Below are positions 42,297-55,030 of a stretch of DNA of 64,000 nucleotides, piece by piece. Both the position numbers and the translations under genes were made by a program. Source of the stretch: Vibrio jasicida CAIM 1864 = LMG 25398 (GTDB lineage: Bacteria; Pseudomonadota; Gammaproteobacteria; Enterobacterales; Vibrionaceae); contig NZ_BAOG01000004.1 in the NCBI RefSeq assembly GCF_000400365.1, positions 1 to 64,000 on the forward strand, in the 5' to 3' direction. Positions within the stretch are counted from its first letter, which is position 1, and the number at the start of each line of letters is the position of its first letter. The notes beneath the pieces are model-generated. The model was not told where the DNA came from. It ran no database searches and saw only the letters and a list, made by a program, of their open reading frames with translations.

Positions 42297-43919
42297 ATGG
42301 ATTCTCAACGTAATATCCTGCTCATCGCTCTGGCACTGGTTTCTTTCTTGCTATTTCAACAATGGCAAGTAGCAAAGAACCCAGCACCTCAAGCGGTTGA
42401 ACAGGCTCAATCAAGCAGTACTCTACCTGCACCATCTTTTGCTGACGATCTAGACCCAGTTCCTGGTCAACAGCAAGCTTCTGCAAAAACTATCACAGTA
42501 ACGACTGATGTTTTAACTCTGTCGATCGACACCGTTGGTGGCGATGTGGTACATGCCGACCTAAACAAATACGCTGCTGAACTTGATTCATCAGACCCTT
42601 TCGTTCTGCTTAAAGATACTAAAGGCCACCAGTTCATCGCACAAAGCGGTCTAGTGGGTCCTCAAGGTATTGACCTAAGCAGCACTAACCGTCCTCACTA
42701 CAACGTGAGCGCAGACAGCTTTACTATGGCTGACGGTCAAGACGAACTGCGTGTTCCAATGACTTTCACTGCGAACGGTATCGAATACACTAAGACTTAC
42801 GTATTCACACGTGGCAGCTACGCGCTAAACGTAGAATACGATGTCGTGAACAACTCAGGTAACAATGCAACCTTTGGTATGTACGCTCACTTGCGTCAAA
42901 ACCTAATGGACGCAGGCGGTAGCATCACGATGCCAACTTACCGTGGCGGTGCTTACTCAACTGAAGATGTTCGTTACAAGAAATACAGCTTCGAAGATAT
43001 GCAGGATCGTAACCTGTCTATCAACCTAGCAGACGGCCAAGGTTGGGCAGCAATGATCCAACACTACTTCGCTGCAGCGTGGATCCCACGTAACGAACCA
43101 GGTACAAACCTATACACTCGCGTAATTGGTAACCTTGGCGATATCGGCGTTCGTATGCCGAACAAAACTATCGCAACAGGTGACCAAGCTCAGTTCGAAG
43201 CGACGCTATGGGTTGGCCCTAAACTACAAAATGACATGGCAGCAGTAGCACCAAACCTAGACTTAGTAGTTGACTACGGTTGGTTATGGTTCATCGCTAA
43301 ACCACTTCACTCATTGCTTGCTTTCATCCAAAGCTTCGTGGGTAACTGGGGTGTGGCAATCATCTGTTTGACCTTCATCGTTCGTGGTGCAATGTACCCA
43401 CTAACGAAAGCGCAATATACGTCTATGGCGAAAATGCGCATGCTACAGCCTAAACTGCAAGCAATGCGTGAACGTATCGGTGATGACCGTCAGCGTATGA
43501 GCCAAGAGATGATGGAACTGTATAAGAAAGAGAAAGTGAACCCACTGGGTGGCTGTTTACCTCTTATCCTACAGATGCCAATCTTCATCGCGCTATACTG
43601 GGCACTAATGGAATCGGTTGAGCTACGTCACTCACCATTCTTCGGTTGGATTCATGACCTTTCAGCGCAGGACCCGTACTACATCCTGCCACTTCTGATG
43701 GGTGCATCAATGTTCCTAATCCAGAAAATGAGCCCAACGACAGTAACGGATCCAATGCAGCAGAAGATCATGACCTTTATGCCGGTTATGTTTACCTTCT
43801 TCTTCTTGTTCTTCCCATCAGGCCTAGTTCTATACTGGTTGGTGTCGAACATCGTTACGCTGATCCAACAAACTTTGATTTACAAAGCGCTGGAGAAAAA
43901 AGGCTTACACACCAAGTAA
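42297..43919 (+). CDS. yidC: Membrane protein insertase YidC
   Basis: A 540-residue inner-membrane insertase: N-terminal helix, a large periplasmic beta domain (about 60-330), and five C-terminal helices with [22 protein letters not shown] (conserved Arg), [24 protein letters not shown] and [11 protein letters not shown]. It inserts proteins such as Fo subunit c, whose gene lies in the same window. Length fits (E. coli 548). Confidence 0.97.
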   Translation: MDSQRNILLIALALVSFLLFQQWQVAKNPAPQAVEQAQSSSTLPAPSFADDLDPVPGQQQASAKTITVTTDVLTLSIDTVGGDVVHADLNKYAAELDSSDPFVLLKDTKGHQFIAQSGLVGPQGIDLSSTNRPHYNVSADSFTMADGQDELRVPMTFTANGIEYTKTYVFTRGSYALNVEYDVVNNSGNNATFGMYAHLRQNLMDAGGSITMPTYRGGAYSTEDVRYKKYSFEDMQDRNLSINLADGQGWAAMIQHYFAAAWIPRNEPGTNLYTRVIGNLGDIGVRMPNKTIATGDQAQFEATLWVGPKLQNDMAAVAPNLDLVVDYGWLWFIAKPLHSLLAFIQSFVGNWGVAIICLTFIVRGAMYPLTKAQYTSMAKMRMLQPKLQAMRERIGDDRQRMSQEMMELYKKEKVNPLGGCLPLILQMPIFIALYWALMESVELRHSPFFGWIHDLSAQDPYYILPLLMGASMFLIQKMSPTTVTDPMQQKIMTFMPVMFTFFFLFFPSGLVLYWLVSNIVTLIQQTLIYKALEKKGLHTK

Positions 43920-43939
43920 CCTTTTAGTAAAAGAATAAG

Positions 43940-43969
43940 AAAGGCGGCCAAAAGGTCGCCTTTTTGTTT
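43940..43969 (+). terminator. Terminator after yidC
   Basis: AAAGGCGGCC pairs with GGTCGCCTTT around AAAA, followed by T's. Its stem is nearly the same as the one after atpC. Confidence 0.87.
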
Positions 43970-44051
43970 TTGGCTGATTACAATTCAGCTAATTAATGGT
44001 TATGGCTCCCTAGGACTTCAAATCCTATAGCCCAGCTCAAAAGGCAAGATT

Positions 44052-45413
44052 ATGACTACAGATACGATTGTCGCTCAAGCAACCGCACCGGGTCGTGGCG
44101 GTGTCGGCATTATTCGTGTTTCTGGCCCTAAGGCCAACCAAGTAGCACTAGAGGTAACCGGTAAAAACCTAAAGCCTCGCTACGCAGAATACCTGCCATT
44201 TCAAGCAGAAGATGGCACCGTGCTAGACCAAGGCATTGCCCTTTACTTCCCTAACCCACACTCGTTCACAGGCGAAGATGTGTTAGAGCTGCAGGGCCAC
44301 GGTGGCCCCGTGGTAATGGACATGCTGATCAAGCGCATCTTGGGTATTGAGGGCGTTCGTGCCGCACGTCCTGGTGAGTTCTCTGAGCGCGCGTTCTTAA
44401 ACGATAAGATGGATTTAACCCAAGCAGAGGCCATCGCTGACCTGATTGATGCTAGCTCTGAAGAAGCCGCAAAATCGGCACTTCAGTCGCTACAAGGTCA
44501 ATTCTCACAGCGTATTCAAACGCTGGTGGAATCTCTTATTCATCTGCGTATCTACGTAGAAGCAGCTATCGACTTTCCTGAAGAAGAAATCGACTTTCTT
44601 GCAGATGGTAAAGTGTCTGGAGACTTGCAAGCCATCATCGACAACCTTGATGCCGTGCGTAAAGAAGCTAACCAAGGTGCGCTCATGCGCGAGGGCATGA
44701 AAGTTGTCATTGCAGGTCGTCCTAATGCGGGTAAATCAAGCCTATTGAATGCACTGTCAGGTAAAGAGTCCGCCATCGTAACCGATATCGCAGGCACTAC
44801 TCGTGACGTACTACGAGAGCACATCCATATTGATGGAATGCCACTGCACATCATCGATACTGCTGGTCTGCGTGACGCTTCAGATGAAGTAGAGAAAATC
44901 GGTATCGAACGCGCTTGGGACGAAATTGCACAAGCTGACCGTGTGCTTTTCATGGTGGACGGTACAACAACCGACGCCACCGATCCTAAAGACATCTGGC
45001 CTGATTTTGTCGATCGCTTGCCGAACAATATGGGCATGACAGTGATCCGTAATAAAGCGGATCAAACCGGTGAAAGTATGGGGATCTGCCACGTCAATGA
45101 TCCAACCTTAATCCGCCTCTCAGCGAAGACGGGCTCGGGTGTGGATGCTTTGCGCACTCACTTAAAAGAGTGCATGGGCTTTTCTGGTAACACTGAAGGT
45201 GGTTTTATGGCGCGCCGTCGACACCTAGATGCGCTAGAACGCGCAGCTCAACACCTTCAAATCGGCCAAGAGCAGCTAGAAGGGTACATGGCAGGGGAAA
45301 TCCTCGCAGAAGAGCTACGCATTACTCAGCAGCACCTCAATGAAATTACTGGTGAGTTTAGCTCTGATGACTTACTCGGCCGAATTTTCTCTTCATTCTG
45401 TATCGGCAAATAA
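44052..45413 (+). CDS. mnmE: tRNA modification GTPase MnmE
   Basis: A 453-residue protein: N-terminal folate-binding domain ([20 protein letters not shown]), a helical domain and an inserted G domain ([31 protein letters not shown]), ending in the conserved CIGK whose cysteine is the last but two residues. With MnmG it makes cmnm5 groups on wobble uridine. It lies near mnmG, on the other side of the origin. Confidence 0.97.
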   Translation: MTTDTIVAQATAPGRGGVGIIRVSGPKANQVALEVTGKNLKPRYAEYLPFQAEDGTVLDQGIALYFPNPHSFTGEDVLELQGHGGPVVMDMLIKRILGIEGVRAARPGEFSERAFLNDKMDLTQAEAIADLIDASSEEAAKSALQSLQGQFSQRIQTLVESLIHLRIYVEAAIDFPEEEIDFLADGKVSGDLQAIIDNLDAVRKEANQGALMREGMKVVIAGRPNAGKSSLLNALSGKESAIVTDIAGTTRDVLREHIHIDGMPLHIIDTAGLRDASDEVEKIGIERAWDEIAQADRVLFMVDGTTTDATDPKDIWPDFVDRLPNNMGMTVIRNKADQTGESMGICHVNDPTLIRLSAKTGSGVDALRTHLKECMGFSGNTEGGFMARRRHLDALERAAQHLQIGQEQLEGYMAGEILAEELRITQQHLNEITGEFSSDDLLGRIFSSFCIGK

Positions 45414-45420
45414 TAAAATG

Positions 45421-45459
45421 CGCGGTGTTAGGCTTGAGCTTACCACCGCGTTTCTTTTT
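45421..45459 (+). terminator. Terminator after mnmE
   Basis: CGCGGTG (45421-45427) pairs with CACCGCG (45444-45450), with TTTCTTTTT after it. Confidence 0.8.
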
Positions 45460-45512
45460 GTACTGACGCTCAGATACCTACGGGCGTTGGTATGACTCAA
45501 TAAGGAAGACAC

Positions 45513-45953
45513 ATGATCCACATTATTACAGGCAGTACTTTAGGTGGCGCGGAATACGTAGGAGATCACTTAAGTGATCTCCTCAACGCAAACGGCTTCG
45601 AAACAACGATCCACAACCAGCCAGAGTTGTCTGCTATCGAGAATCAAGGCACTTGGTTGGTGATAACTTCAACTCACGGCGCGGGTGAATATCCAGATAA
45701 CATTCAGCCTTTTATTGCTGCATTACAAAACACACCGCCTAAGATGGCAGACGTAAAGTTTGCTGTGATAGCAATTGGTGACTCAAGTTACGATACGTTC
45801 TGTGCTGCTGGCCAACATGCTTTCGACCTATTAGAAGACATTGGCGCAACACCAATCACAGACTGCTTGAAGATTGATGTACTTAGCTACGACGTACCTG
45901 AAGACGCTGCAGAAGTGTGGTTGAAGGAAAATCTGGCTCGCTTTTCTGCTTAA
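45513..45953 (+). CDS. mioC: Flavodoxin-like protein MioC
   Basis: A 146-residue FMN protein. The phosphate loop is GSTLGGAE (about residues 7-14), followed by [11 protein letters not shown] and [13 protein letters not shown]. In E. coli it serves as an electron carrier in biotin synthesis assays, and its transcription enters oriC. The same arrangement is seen here: mioC reads straight towards the origin, with only a modest hairpin (45964-45990) in between. Confidence 0.94.
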   Translation: MIHIITGSTLGGAEYVGDHLSDLLNANGFETTIHNQPELSAIENQGTWLVITSTHGAGEYPDNIQPFIAALQNTPPKMADVKFAVIAIGDSSYDTFCAAGQHAFDLLEDIGATPITDCLKIDVLSYDVPEDAAEVWLKENLARFSA

Positions 45954-45963
45954 TTCCTCTATC

Positions 45964-45990
45964 ACAGAGTCGCATTGCGGCTCTGTTTCT
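45964..45990 (+). terminator. Weak terminator between mioC and oriC
   Basis: ACAGAG-T-CGC pairs with GCG-G-CTCTGT (45964-45986) around ATT, followed by TTTCT. The T run is short, so some transcription may pass into the origin. Confidence 0.6.
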
Positions 45991-46054
45991 CCCTATTGTA
46001 AATAACTTCTCTCAAAAAATTTTGTTCAACCGCTCAAAAAACACCCAAACCATC

Positions 46055-46310
46055 TGTGGATAAGTATACTAAGATCCAGTGACTTTCCTTTAGTTATCCA
46101 AATAATAACTTTGATCCATTTTTACCCCTGTGCATAAGTAGCGATTTTGATCTCAGGTAATCCTCGATCAGATCAAATCATGATCACAACTTTTGATCCA
46201 AAGAAGATCCATGATCTTGTTGATCATTTTCTACTTATCCACAGAAATGGTCGATCCTAATAATAGATCCAATAAAAGATCATATATATAGATCTTATAT
46301 ATATAGTCTT
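46055..46310. other. Chromosome 1 replication origin oriC
   Basis: DnaA boxes seen: TGTGGATAA (46055-46063, R4-like), TTATCCAAA (46094-46102, one mismatch), TGTGCATAA (46129-46137) and TTATCCACA (46235-46243, R1-like). Fourteen GATC sites occur between 46070 and 46300. An AT-rich unwinding region with GATC-centred repeats fills 46253-46307, on the mnmG side, as in E. coli when turned round. The setting mioC-oriC-mnmG is the standard one. Confidence 0.93.
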
Positions 46311-46422
46311 GGAGACTAAAATTTGAAAAGCGAGAAAACGATTCTCTCTCACAGAGAAAAAAGGTAAAATACCGCTCTTTTTTATCTGTCCATTAAATCC
46401 TTTGAATACCTGAGGTCAGTTC

Positions 46423-48318
46423 ATGCTTTATCACGAAAACTTTGACGTCATTGTTGTCGGTGGCGGACACGCAGGAACGGAAGCCGCGCTCGCATCTGCA
46501 CGCACAGGACAAAAAACGCTTCTCCTTACCCATAACATCGATACATTAGGCCAAATGTCTTGTAACCCAGCTATCGGTGGTATCGGTAAAGGTCACTTAG
46601 TAAAAGAAGTGGATGCTATGGGCGGTTTGATGGCAGAAGCTATCGACCATGCAGGTATTCAATTTCGAACACTGAACGCCTCTAAAGGTCCGGCAGTACG
46701 TGCAACACGTGCACAAGCGGACAGAGCGCTGTACAAAGCGTATGTTCGCGATGCATTAGAAAACGCCCCAAACCTTACTTTGTTCCAGCAATCGGTTGAT
46801 GATCTAATTGTTGAGCAAGATCGAGCGGTTGGTGTGGTTACGCAAATGGGTCTTAAATTCCGAGCTAAAGCGGTGGTACTCACCGTTGGTACTTTCCTTG
46901 GCGGAAAGATCCACATTGGTATGGAAAGCTCATCTGGTGGCCGTGCTGGGGATCCACCGTCGATCGCATTAGCGGATCGACTACGCGAACTACCGTTCCG
47001 TGTGGATCGTCTAAAAACAGGCACACCACCACGTATTGATGCACGCAGTGTTGATTTCTCAGTGCTTGAAGCACAACATGGTGATAATCCAACGCCTGTA
47101 TTTTCTTTCATGGGTAATCGTGATCAACATCCACGTCAAATCCCATGTTTTATTACGCACACCAATGAGCAAACTCATGAGGTGATCCGTAATAACCTCG
47201 ATCGTAGCCCAATGTATGCGGGTGTGATCGAAGGTATCGGTCCACGTTACTGCCCGTCTATCGAAGACAAGGTGATGCGCTTTGCAGATAAAAACAGCCA
47301 TCAGATTTTCATCGAGCCAGAAGGTCTAACAACGCACGAGTTATATCCGAACGGTATATCCACCAGCCTGCCATTTGACGTACAAGTGCAAATTGTTCGT
47401 TCAATGAAAGGTTTTGAAAACGCACATATCGTTCGTCCAGGCTACGCGATTGAGTACGATTTCTTCGACCCTCGTGATTTGAAGCAAACGTACGAAACCA
47501 AATTCATCAGTGGTCTATTCTTTGCTGGGCAAATCAACGGTACGACTGGTTACGAAGAAGCTGCAGCGCAAGGTTTAATGGCTGGCCTGAACGCTAGTCT
47601 GCATAGTCAAGACAAAGAAGGTTGGAGCCCACGCCGTGATCAAGCTTACATGGGCGTGTTGATTGACGATTTGTCGACCATGGGTACCAAAGAGCCATAC
47701 CGCATGTTTACGTCTCGTGCTGAATACCGTCTGTTGCTGCGTGAAGATAACGCCGACTTACGTTTGACGGAAAAAGCGCGAGAACTTGGTTTGATTAATG
47801 ATGTTCGTTGGGCGCGTTTCAATGAAAAAATCGACAACATGGAAACCGAGCGTCAACGTCTGAAATCGACGTGGATGAATCCGAATTCTGCAGGTATCGA
47901 TGAGCTAAACAAGCTATTGAAAACGCCAATGGCACGTGAAGCTAGCGGTGAAGATCTTCTTCGTCGTCCTGAGATCTCGTATTCACAACTGACGCAACTT
48001 GATGCGTTCGCACCAGCACTCGACGATCAACAAGCATCAGAGCAAGTTGAAATTCAAGTGAAATACGATGGTTACATTAAGCGCCAGCAAGAAGAGATTG
48101 AAAAATCATTGCGTCATGAGCATACCAAGTTACCAACTGATCTGGACTACAAATACGTGAAAGGTCTTTCTAATGAAGTTGTAGCTAAGCTGACGGAAGC
48201 AAAACCGGAAAGTATCGGGATTGCCTCTCGAATTTCAGGTATTACCCCTGCGGCAATTTCTATTTTGCTGGTTCACTTGAAAAAACACGGCTTGCTGAAA
48301 AAAGGCGAGGACGAGTAA
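46423..48318 (+). CDS. mnmG: tRNA uridine 5-carboxymethylaminomethyl modification enzyme MnmG (GidA)
   Basis: A 631-residue FAD enzyme. The dinucleotide-binding turn is [12 protein letters not shown] (about 11-22); [34 protein letters not shown] and [19 protein letters not shown] are family blocks. It works with MnmE on tRNA wobble uridine. It is the first gene right of oriC and abuts rsmG with no gap. Confidence 0.97.
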   Translation: MLYHENFDVIVVGGGHAGTEAALASARTGQKTLLLTHNIDTLGQMSCNPAIGGIGKGHLVKEVDAMGGLMAEAIDHAGIQFRTLNASKGPAVRATRAQADRALYKAYVRDALENAPNLTLFQQSVDDLIVEQDRAVGVVTQMGLKFRAKAVVLTVGTFLGGKIHIGMESSSGGRAGDPPSIALADRLRELPFRVDRLKTGTPPRIDARSVDFSVLEAQHGDNPTPVFSFMGNRDQHPRQIPCFITHTNEQTHEVIRNNLDRSPMYAGVIEGIGPRYCPSIEDKVMRFADKNSHQIFIEPEGLTTHELYPNGISTSLPFDVQVQIVRSMKGFENAHIVRPGYAIEYDFFDPRDLKQTYETKFISGLFFAGQINGTTGYEEAAAQGLMAGLNASLHSQDKEGWSPRRDQAYMGVLIDDLSTMGTKEPYRMFTSRAEYRLLLREDNADLRLTEKARELGLINDVRWARFNEKIDNMETERQRLKSTWMNPNSAGIDELNKLLKTPMAREASGEDLLRRPEISYSQLTQLDAFAPALDDQQASEQVEIQVKYDGYIKRQQEEIEKSLRHEHTKLPTDLDYKYVKGLSNEVVAKLTEAKPESIGIASRISGITPAAISILLVHLKKHGLLKKGEDE

Positions 48319-48954
48319 ATGAGCGCACTACGCACAAAACTGGATGCCCTAATCGAAAAAACCGATTTAGAGGTATCTGAAAAACAACGCGAGCAGTTGG
48401 TCGGCTATGTCGAACTGCTCGACAAGTGGAACAAAGCGTATAACCTCACATCGGTTCGTGATCCACTTGAGATGTTAGTGAAACATATTCTTGATAGCAT
48501 AGTGGTTAGCGCTCACTTACAAGGCGAGCGTTTTATCGATGTGGGTACTGGCCCTGGTTTACCAGGTATTCCTCTGGCCATAATGAGTCCTGATAAAACG
48601 TTCTTCTTGCTAGATAGTCTAGGCAAACGCATTCGTTTTATTAAACAAGTGGTTCATACGCTAGGTCTGAAAAATGTGACGCCTATTCAAAGTCGTGTCG
48701 AAGAATTCCAACCAGAAGAAAAATTTGATGGCGTTCTGAGTCGAGCTTTTGCTTCAATGACGGACATGGTGGAATGGTGTCACCATCTGCCTAAACAAGA
48801 TAACGGGGTGTTCCTAGCACTGAAAGGACAGCACCCTAAAGATGAAATGGATCAGCTTCCTGAATGGTGTAGTGTGACAGAGATCATATCTTTAGCTGTT
48901 CCTGAGTTGGAAGGTGATCGTCATCTAGTAATCTTATCGCGCAAGGAAAATTAG
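48319..48954 (+). CDS. rsmG: 16S rRNA (guanine527-N7)-methyltransferase RsmG (GidB)
   Basis: A 211-residue SAM-dependent methyltransferase. The SAM loop reads [17 protein letters not shown], after [16 protein letters not shown] and HILDS. Loss of this activity gives low-level streptomycin resistance in other bacteria. It starts directly after mnmG and ends 10 bases before parA. Confidence 0.96.
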   Translation: MSALRTKLDALIEKTDLEVSEKQREQLVGYVELLDKWNKAYNLTSVRDPLEMLVKHILDSIVVSAHLQGERFIDVGTGPGLPGIPLAIMSPDKTFFLLDSLGKRIRFIKQVVHTLGLKNVTPIQSRVEEFQPEEKFDGVLSRAFASMTDMVEWCHHLPKQDNGVFLALKGQHPKDEMDQLPEWCSVTEIISLAVPELEGDRHLVILSRKEN

Positions 48955-48964
48955 CGAGGTAATC

Positions 48965-49738
48965 GTGGGTAAAATAGTAGCAATCGCCAACCAGAAAGGT
49001 GGGGTCGGCAAAACAACAACGTGCATTAACTTAGCAGCTTCGATGGCGGCAACAAAGCGCAAGGTTTTGGTGATCGATCTCGACCCTCAAGGTAATGCTA
49101 CTATGGCCAGTGGTGTCGACAAATACATGGTTGACGCAACGGCGTATGATCTTCTGGTTGAAGATACCCCGTTTGAACAAGTGGTTTGCACTGAAACCAC
49201 TGGTAAATACGATCTTATCGCTGCGAACGGAGACGTTACCGCTGCGGAAATCAAATTGATGGAAGTGTTCGCTCGCGAAGTTCGTTTAAAAAACGCACTT
49301 GCGCCAGTTCGCGATAACTATGATTTCATCTTTATTGATTGTCCTCCTTCTCTAAACCTTCTTACAATCAATGCCATGGCCGCAGCCGACTCTGTGCTGG
49401 TGCCGATGCAATGTGAATACTTTGCGTTAGAAGGTTTAACTGCTCTTATGGATACAATCAGCAAGTTAGCGGCCGTGGTCAATGAAAACCTCAAAATCGA
49501 AGGTTTACTGCGTACGATGTACGATCCACGTAACCGCCTGTCTAATGAAGTATCCGATCAACTTAAAAAACACTTTGGTAGTAAAGTTTACCGTACCGTG
49601 ATCCCACGTAATGTGCGTTTGGCCGAAGCGCCGAGCCACGGTAAACCGGCAATGTACTATGACAAGTACTCCGCAGGCGCCAAAGCGTATCTTGCTCTAG
49701 CGGGCGAAATGCTCCGCCGCGAAGAAATCCCAGTTTAA
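48965..49738 (+). CDS. parA: Chromosome partition ATPase ParA (Soj)
   Basis: A 257-residue deviant-Walker ATPase: ANQKGGVGKTT (about 8-18), DLDPQGNAT and FIDCPPSLNLLTINAM. It has no N-terminal DNA-binding extension, so it is the short chromosomal type. It moves the ParB-bound origin region. It starts with a GTG (48965) after a GAGGTAA site. parB follows after 23 bases. Confidence 0.96.
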   Translation: MGKIVAIANQKGGVGKTTTCINLAASMAATKRKVLVIDLDPQGNATMASGVDKYMVDATAYDLLVEDTPFEQVVCTETTGKYDLIAANGDVTAAEIKLMEVFAREVRLKNALAPVRDNYDFIFIDCPPSLNLLTINAMAAADSVLVPMQCEYFALEGLTALMDTISKLAAVVNENLKIEGLLRTMYDPRNRLSNEVSDQLKKHFGSKVYRTVIPRNVRLAEAPSHGKPAMYYDKYSAGAKAYLALAGEMLRREEIPV

Positions 49739-49761
49739 CTCTAACCTAAGGAATTCATCCC

Positions 49762-50643
49762 ATGTCTAAGCGTGGTCTAGGAAAAGGACTGGATGCGCTG
49801 TTGTCGACCAGTTCGCTGGCTCGTGAAAAACAGCATATTGCATCGCACAGCCAAGCATTGTCGGCAGATGGTGAACTGACGGATTTAGCGATCGGTCAAT
49901 TGCAACCGGGTGTTTACCAACCGCGTAAAGATATGGCGCCAGAAGCCCTAGAAGAGCTAGCGGCTTCTATTCAATCACAAGGCATCATTCAACCTATCGT
50001 TGTACGTCAAGTCGCAGGCGGTCAGTTTGAAATTATCGCTGGTGAGCGCCGTTGGCGCGCTGCTAAGCAAGCAGGGCTGAAACGTGTTCCTTGCTTGGTG
50101 AAAAAGGTTGAAGACCGAGCAGCCATCGCAATGGCGCTGATTGAGAACATTCAACGTGAAGACTTGAATGTGATTGAAGAAGCGCAAGCGCTTGAGCGTT
50201 TGCAAGATGAATTCACGCTGACTCATCAGCAAGTGGCCGATGTGATTGGCAAATCAAGAACGACCGTCAGTAACTTATTACGTCTGAATCAATTAGAAAT
50301 TGACGTAAAAGGTCTGGTCGCTAATAAAAAATTAGAAATGGGTCATGCTCGAGCATTGTTGGCTTTAGAAGGCGAACAACAAATTGAAGTAGCTCTGCAA
50401 GTCGCTAAGAAGCAAATGACAGTTCGCCAAACCGAACAGTTAGTAAAAAAGTGCTTAGCGCCACAAAATGAGCAAAAAGCGCAACAAGAAGATACCGAAG
50501 CGGAGCAAATGTCGCATAAATTGAGTCAACTGCTTGATGCTAAGGTTTCTTTGGTCCGTTCTGCAAACGGCAAAGCGAAAGTGACGATAAGTCTTGATGA
50601 GCCTCACAAATTGGATCAACTGATTGCCAAGCTAGAGGCCTAG
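49762..50643 (+). CDS. parB: Chromosome partition protein ParB (Spo0J)
   Basis: A 293-residue CTPase and centromere-binding protein: KRGLGKGLDALL at the N-terminus, QLQPGVYQPRKDM, the CTP-binding IIAGERRWRAAKQAGL and ALIENIQREDLN, a helix-turn-helix (LTHQQVADVIGKSRTTVSNLLRL), and a C-terminal dimerisation region. It binds parS and works with ParA. A near-match to parS lies in recF. Confidence 0.96.
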   Translation: MSKRGLGKGLDALLSTSSLAREKQHIASHSQALSADGELTDLAIGQLQPGVYQPRKDMAPEALEELAASIQSQGIIQPIVVRQVAGGQFEIIAGERRWRAAKQAGLKRVPCLVKKVEDRAAIAMALIENIQREDLNVIEEAQALERLQDEFTLTHQQVADVIGKSRTTVSNLLRLNQLEIDVKGLVANKKLEMGHARALLALEGEQQIEVALQVAKKQMTVRQTEQLVKKCLAPQNEQKAQQEDTEAEQMSHKLSQLLDAKVSLVRSANGKAKVTISLDEPHKLDQLIAKLEA

Positions 50644-50741
50644 ATGAGATAATTGATTTAGGTCAATTAATCAATTTAATCGAATTTTGTGTGAAAGTTG
50701 TCGGATTGTAAACAAAACTGTAAGTTTTTGATGCAATATAA

Positions 50742-50769
50742 TTGCATTCAATTGTTCTCACCGTATAAT
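50742..50769 (+). promoter_or_regulatory. Promoter of the atp operon
   Basis: TTGCAT (50742-50747), 16 bases, TATAAT (50764-50769), 64 bases before the atpI start. It lies in the 189-base gap after parB, where no terminator was found. Confidence 0.7.
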
Positions 50770-50832
50770 TTTCGCCAATTTCCCTGCACATAGAGTTTAG
50801 TGCGAAGTGGATATTACTAGAGGTACGAATAC

Positions 50833-51222
50833 ATGGTAGCTGCGTTAGCTAGACCAGGACGAGAGCTCGCAAAGCAATTGTTAATGATCCAGTCTGGCGC
50901 GGTTATTTTTGTGGCGGCAGGAATGGCGGTGGCCGTGAATCCTGAATGGGGATTTTCAGCGTTGGTTGGTGGTGGCATTTTTGTCGTTGCCAATGCAGTA
51001 TTCGCGCTCTTTGCTTTTATGTTTAGTGGGGCTCGCGCTGCAAAGCGTATTGCAGCTTCATTTTTCACAGGCGAAGCTCTGAAAATTCTCATCACGGTTG
51101 CGCTATTCTACGTTGCCTACATGTATATGCAGGTGGAACTTGTTCCCCTCAAACTAACCTATTTGCTGGTACTAGGTATTAATATCTGTGCACCAGTGCT
51201 ATTCATTAACAACAAAAAATAG
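50833..51222 (+). CDS. atpI: ATP synthase accessory protein AtpI
   Basis: A 129-residue protein with four hydrophobic segments, first gene of the atp operon, as in E. coli (126). AtpI helps c-ring assembly and is not part of the final enzyme. It starts with an ATG; the AGAGGTA site is weak but present. It ends 8 bases before atpB. Confidence 0.93.
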   Translation: MVAALARPGRELAKQLLMIQSGAVIFVAAGMAVAVNPEWGFSALVGGGIFVVANAVFALFAFMFSGARAAKRIAASFFTGEALKILITVALFYVAYMYMQVELVPLKLTYLLVLGINICAPVLFINNKK

Positions 51223-51227
51223 GATGA

Positions 51228-52043
<816 letters not shown>

Positions 52044-52071
52044 TTTTTTAAGCTTTTTATTTGGGCACTAA

Positions 52072-52356
<285 letters not shown>

Positions 52357-52412
52357 TTAACAACTCTGTTAATTGTATTTTTGTAGTTGATTCTTAAAAG
52401 GGAGTAGCTGTT

Positions 52413-52883
52413 GTGAATATAAACGCAACTCTGCTAGGTCAAGCAATCTCGTTCGCACTATTTGTGTGGTTCTGCATGAAGTATGTATGGCCACCGTTGA
52501 TGCAAGCGATCGAAGAACGTCAGAAGAAAATTGCTGATGGTCTTCAAGCAGCAGAACGTGCTGCAAAAGACTTGGATCTAGCACAAGCCAACGCTTCTGA
52601 TCAGATGAAAGAAGCGAAGCGCACAGCAACTGAGATCATCGACCAAGCGAATAAGCGTAAGTCTCAAATTATTGATGAAGCTCGCGAGGAAGCTCAGGCA
52701 GAACGCCAGAAAATCCTAGCGCAAGCGGAAGCAGAACTTGAAGCTGAACGTAATCGTGCACGCGATGAGCTGCGCAAACAAGTTGCTACTCTGGCTGTAG
52801 CTGGTGCCGAGAAAATCCTTGAGCGTACTATCGATAAAGACGCTCAGAAAGATATTCTCGACAACATTACTGCAAAACTTTAA
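52413..52883 (+). CDS. atpF: ATP synthase Fo subunit b
   Basis: A 156-residue stalk subunit, same length as E. coli: one N-terminal membrane helix ([23 protein letters not shown]), then a long charged helix (about 30-150) forming the peripheral stalk dimer. The start codon is GTG, as in E. coli, after AAGGGAG. Confidence 0.96.
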   Translation: MNINATLLGQAISFALFVWFCMKYVWPPLMQAIEERQKKIADGLQAAERAAKDLDLAQANASDQMKEAKRTATEIIDQANKRKSQIIDEAREEAQAERQKILAQAEAELEAERNRARDELRKQVATLAVAGAEKILERTIDKDAQKDILDNITAKL

Positions 52884-52897
52884 GTCTGGGGGCGCAT

Positions 52898-53431
52898 ATG
52901 TCTGATTTGACTACAATCGCACGCCCCTATGCTAAAGCAGCTTTTGACTTTGCTGTAGACAAAGACCAGTTGGACCAATGGGGCCAAATGTTGTCTTTCG
53001 CTACTGAAGTTGCCAAAAACGAACAAATGAATGAACTTTTAACCGGTTCTGTTTCCGCCGAGAAAATGGCAGAAATTTTTGTTGCAGTTTGCGGTGAACA
53101 AGTTGATGCGCACGGTCAAAACCTGATTAAGGTTATGGCTGAGAATGGTCGTTTAACGGCCCTTCCCGATGTTTGTGAGCAATTCTTCTTATTGAAGAAA
53201 GAACATGAGAAAGAAATCGATGTTGAAGTCATTTCAGCAAGCGAACTTTCTGATGAACAGCTAGCAAATATTGGCAGCAAACTTGAAGTGCGTCTTGAAC
53301 GCAAAGTGAAGCTGAATTGCAGCGTAGATGAGACCCTACTTGGTGGGGTTATTATTCGAGCCGGAGACCTAGTCATCGATGACTCAGCGCGAGGTCGTTT
53401 GAACCGCCTGAGCGATGCATTGCAGTCTTAA
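52898..53431 (+). CDS. atpH: ATP synthase F1 subunit delta
   Basis: A 177-residue subunit that joins F1 to the b stalk. Family blocks are [14 protein letters not shown] at the start and [25 protein letters not shown] at the end. It ends 13 bases before the atpA start chosen here. Confidence 0.96.
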   Translation: MSDLTTIARPYAKAAFDFAVDKDQLDQWGQMLSFATEVAKNEQMNELLTGSVSAEKMAEIFVAVCGEQVDAHGQNLIKVMAENGRLTALPDVCEQFFLLKKEHEKEIDVEVISASELSDEQLANIGSKLEVRLERKVKLNCSVDETLLGGVIIRAGDLVIDDSARGRLNRLSDALQS

Positions 53432-53444
53432 TGGGGATTGGAGC

Positions 53445-54986
53445 ATGCAACTTAATTCCACGGAAATTAGCGATCTAATCAAACAACGCATCGAATCTTT
53501 CGACGTTGTTAGTGAAGCTCGCAACGAGGGTACTATCGTATCGGTAAGCGATGGTATCATCCGCATCCACGGCCTAGCGGACGTGATGCAAGGTGAAATG
53601 ATTGAATTACCGGGTGGCCGTTATGCACTAGCACTTAACCTTGAGCGTGACTCGGTTGGTGCGGTAGTAATGGGCCCATATGCTGACCTTAAGGAAGGCA
53701 TGAAAGTTACAGGTACTGGCCGCATTCTTGAAGTGCCAGTTGGTCCAGAGCTACTAGGTCGCGTAGTAAACACGCTAGGTGAACCTATCGATGGTAAAGG
53801 TCCAATCGAAGCTAAATTGACTTCGCCTGTAGAAGTAATCGCACCAGGTGTAATCGACCGTAAATCGGTAGACCAACCTGTACAAACTGGCTACAAATCA
53901 GTTGACTCAATGATCCCAATCGGTCGTGGTCAGCGTGAACTTGTAATCGGTGACCGTCAGACTGGTAAAACAGCAATGGCGATCGATGCGATTATCAACC
54001 AGAAAGACTCTGGTATTTTCTCAATCTACGTAGCAATCGGTCAGAAAGCATCGACTATCGCTAACGTAGTTCGCAAACTAGAAGAGCACGGCGCGCTAGC
54101 TAACACTATCGTTGTTGTTGCATCTGCTTCTGAATCTGCAGCGCTACAATACCTAGCGCCATACGCAGGTTGTGCGATGGGTGAATACTTCCGCGATCGC
54201 GGTGAAGACGCACTGATTGTTTACGATGATCTATCTAAGCAAGCGGTAGCTTACCGTCAGATCTCTCTACTACTAAAACGTCCACCAGGCCGTGAGGCAT
54301 TCCCAGGTGACGTATTCTACTTACACTCTCGTCTACTAGAGCGTGCAGCTCGTGTAAACGAAGAGTACGTAGAGCGTTTCACTAACGGTGAAGTGAAAGG
54401 TAAGACTGGTTCTCTAACTGCTCTTCCTATCATCGAAACTCAAGCAGGTGACGTTTCAGCATTCGTACCGACTAACGTAATCTCGATTACCGATGGTCAG
54501 ATCTTCCTACAAACTGAGCTATTCAACGCGGGTGTTCGCCCAGCCGTTGACCCAGGTATCTCAGTATCTCGTGTAGGTGGTTCAGCTCAGACGAAAATCA
54601 TCAAGAAGCTATCTGGCGGTATCCGTACTGCACTAGCTCAGTATCGTGAACTAGCTGCATTCGCACAGTTCTCGTCTGACCTTGATGAAGCAACGAAGAA
54701 ACAGCTAGACCACGGTCAAAAAGTAACAGAACTAATGAAGCAGAAGCAGTACGCTCCAATGTCTGTATTTGACCAAGCACTAGTTATCTTCGCGGCAGAG
54801 CGCGGCTATTTAGCAGATGTTGAACTAAACAAACTGCTAGATTTTGAAGCGGCTCTACTATCGTATGCTCGCGGTCAATACGCTGAATTTGCAGCTGAGA
54901 TCGACAAGTCGGGTGCGTACAACGATGAAGTTGAAGCTCAGTTGAAGAAGCTGACTGACGACTTCGTAGCAACCCAAACTTGGTAA
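53445..54986 (+). CDS. atpA: ATP synthase F1 subunit alpha
   Basis: A 513-residue non-catalytic nucleotide-binding subunit. P loop [25 protein letters not shown], and the Arg finger region [11 protein letters not shown] are present. The frame is open 30 bases farther upstream, but the ATG at 53445 is preceded by TTGGAGC and gives exactly the E. coli length. Confidence 0.98.
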   Translation: MQLNSTEISDLIKQRIESFDVVSEARNEGTIVSVSDGIIRIHGLADVMQGEMIELPGGRYALALNLERDSVGAVVMGPYADLKEGMKVTGTGRILEVPVGPELLGRVVNTLGEPIDGKGPIEAKLTSPVEVIAPGVIDRKSVDQPVQTGYKSVDSMIPIGRGQRELVIGDRQTGKTAMAIDAIINQKDSGIFSIYVAIGQKASTIANVVRKLEEHGALANTIVVVASASESAALQYLAPYAGCAMGEYFRDRGEDALIVYDDLSKQAVAYRQISLLLKRPPGREAFPGDVFYLHSRLLERAARVNEEYVERFTNGEVKGKTGSLTALPIIETQAGDVSAFVPTNVISITDGQIFLQTELFNAGVRPAVDPGISVSRVGGSAQTKIIKKLSGGIRTALAQYRELAAFAQFSSDLDEATKKQLDHGQKVTELMKQKQYAPMSVFDQALVIFAAERGYLADVELNKLLDFEAALLSYARGQYAEFAAEIDKSGAYNDEVEAQLKKLTDDFVATQTW

Positions 54987-55030
54987 TTAGGTCGGTGGCA
55001 GTTTCTGCCACCAACTAACGGAGAGTAACG

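Noticed and set aside
53415..53444. Earlier ATG for atpA overlapping atpH
   Set aside because: The ATG at 53445 has the better ribosome site and gives the exact family length.
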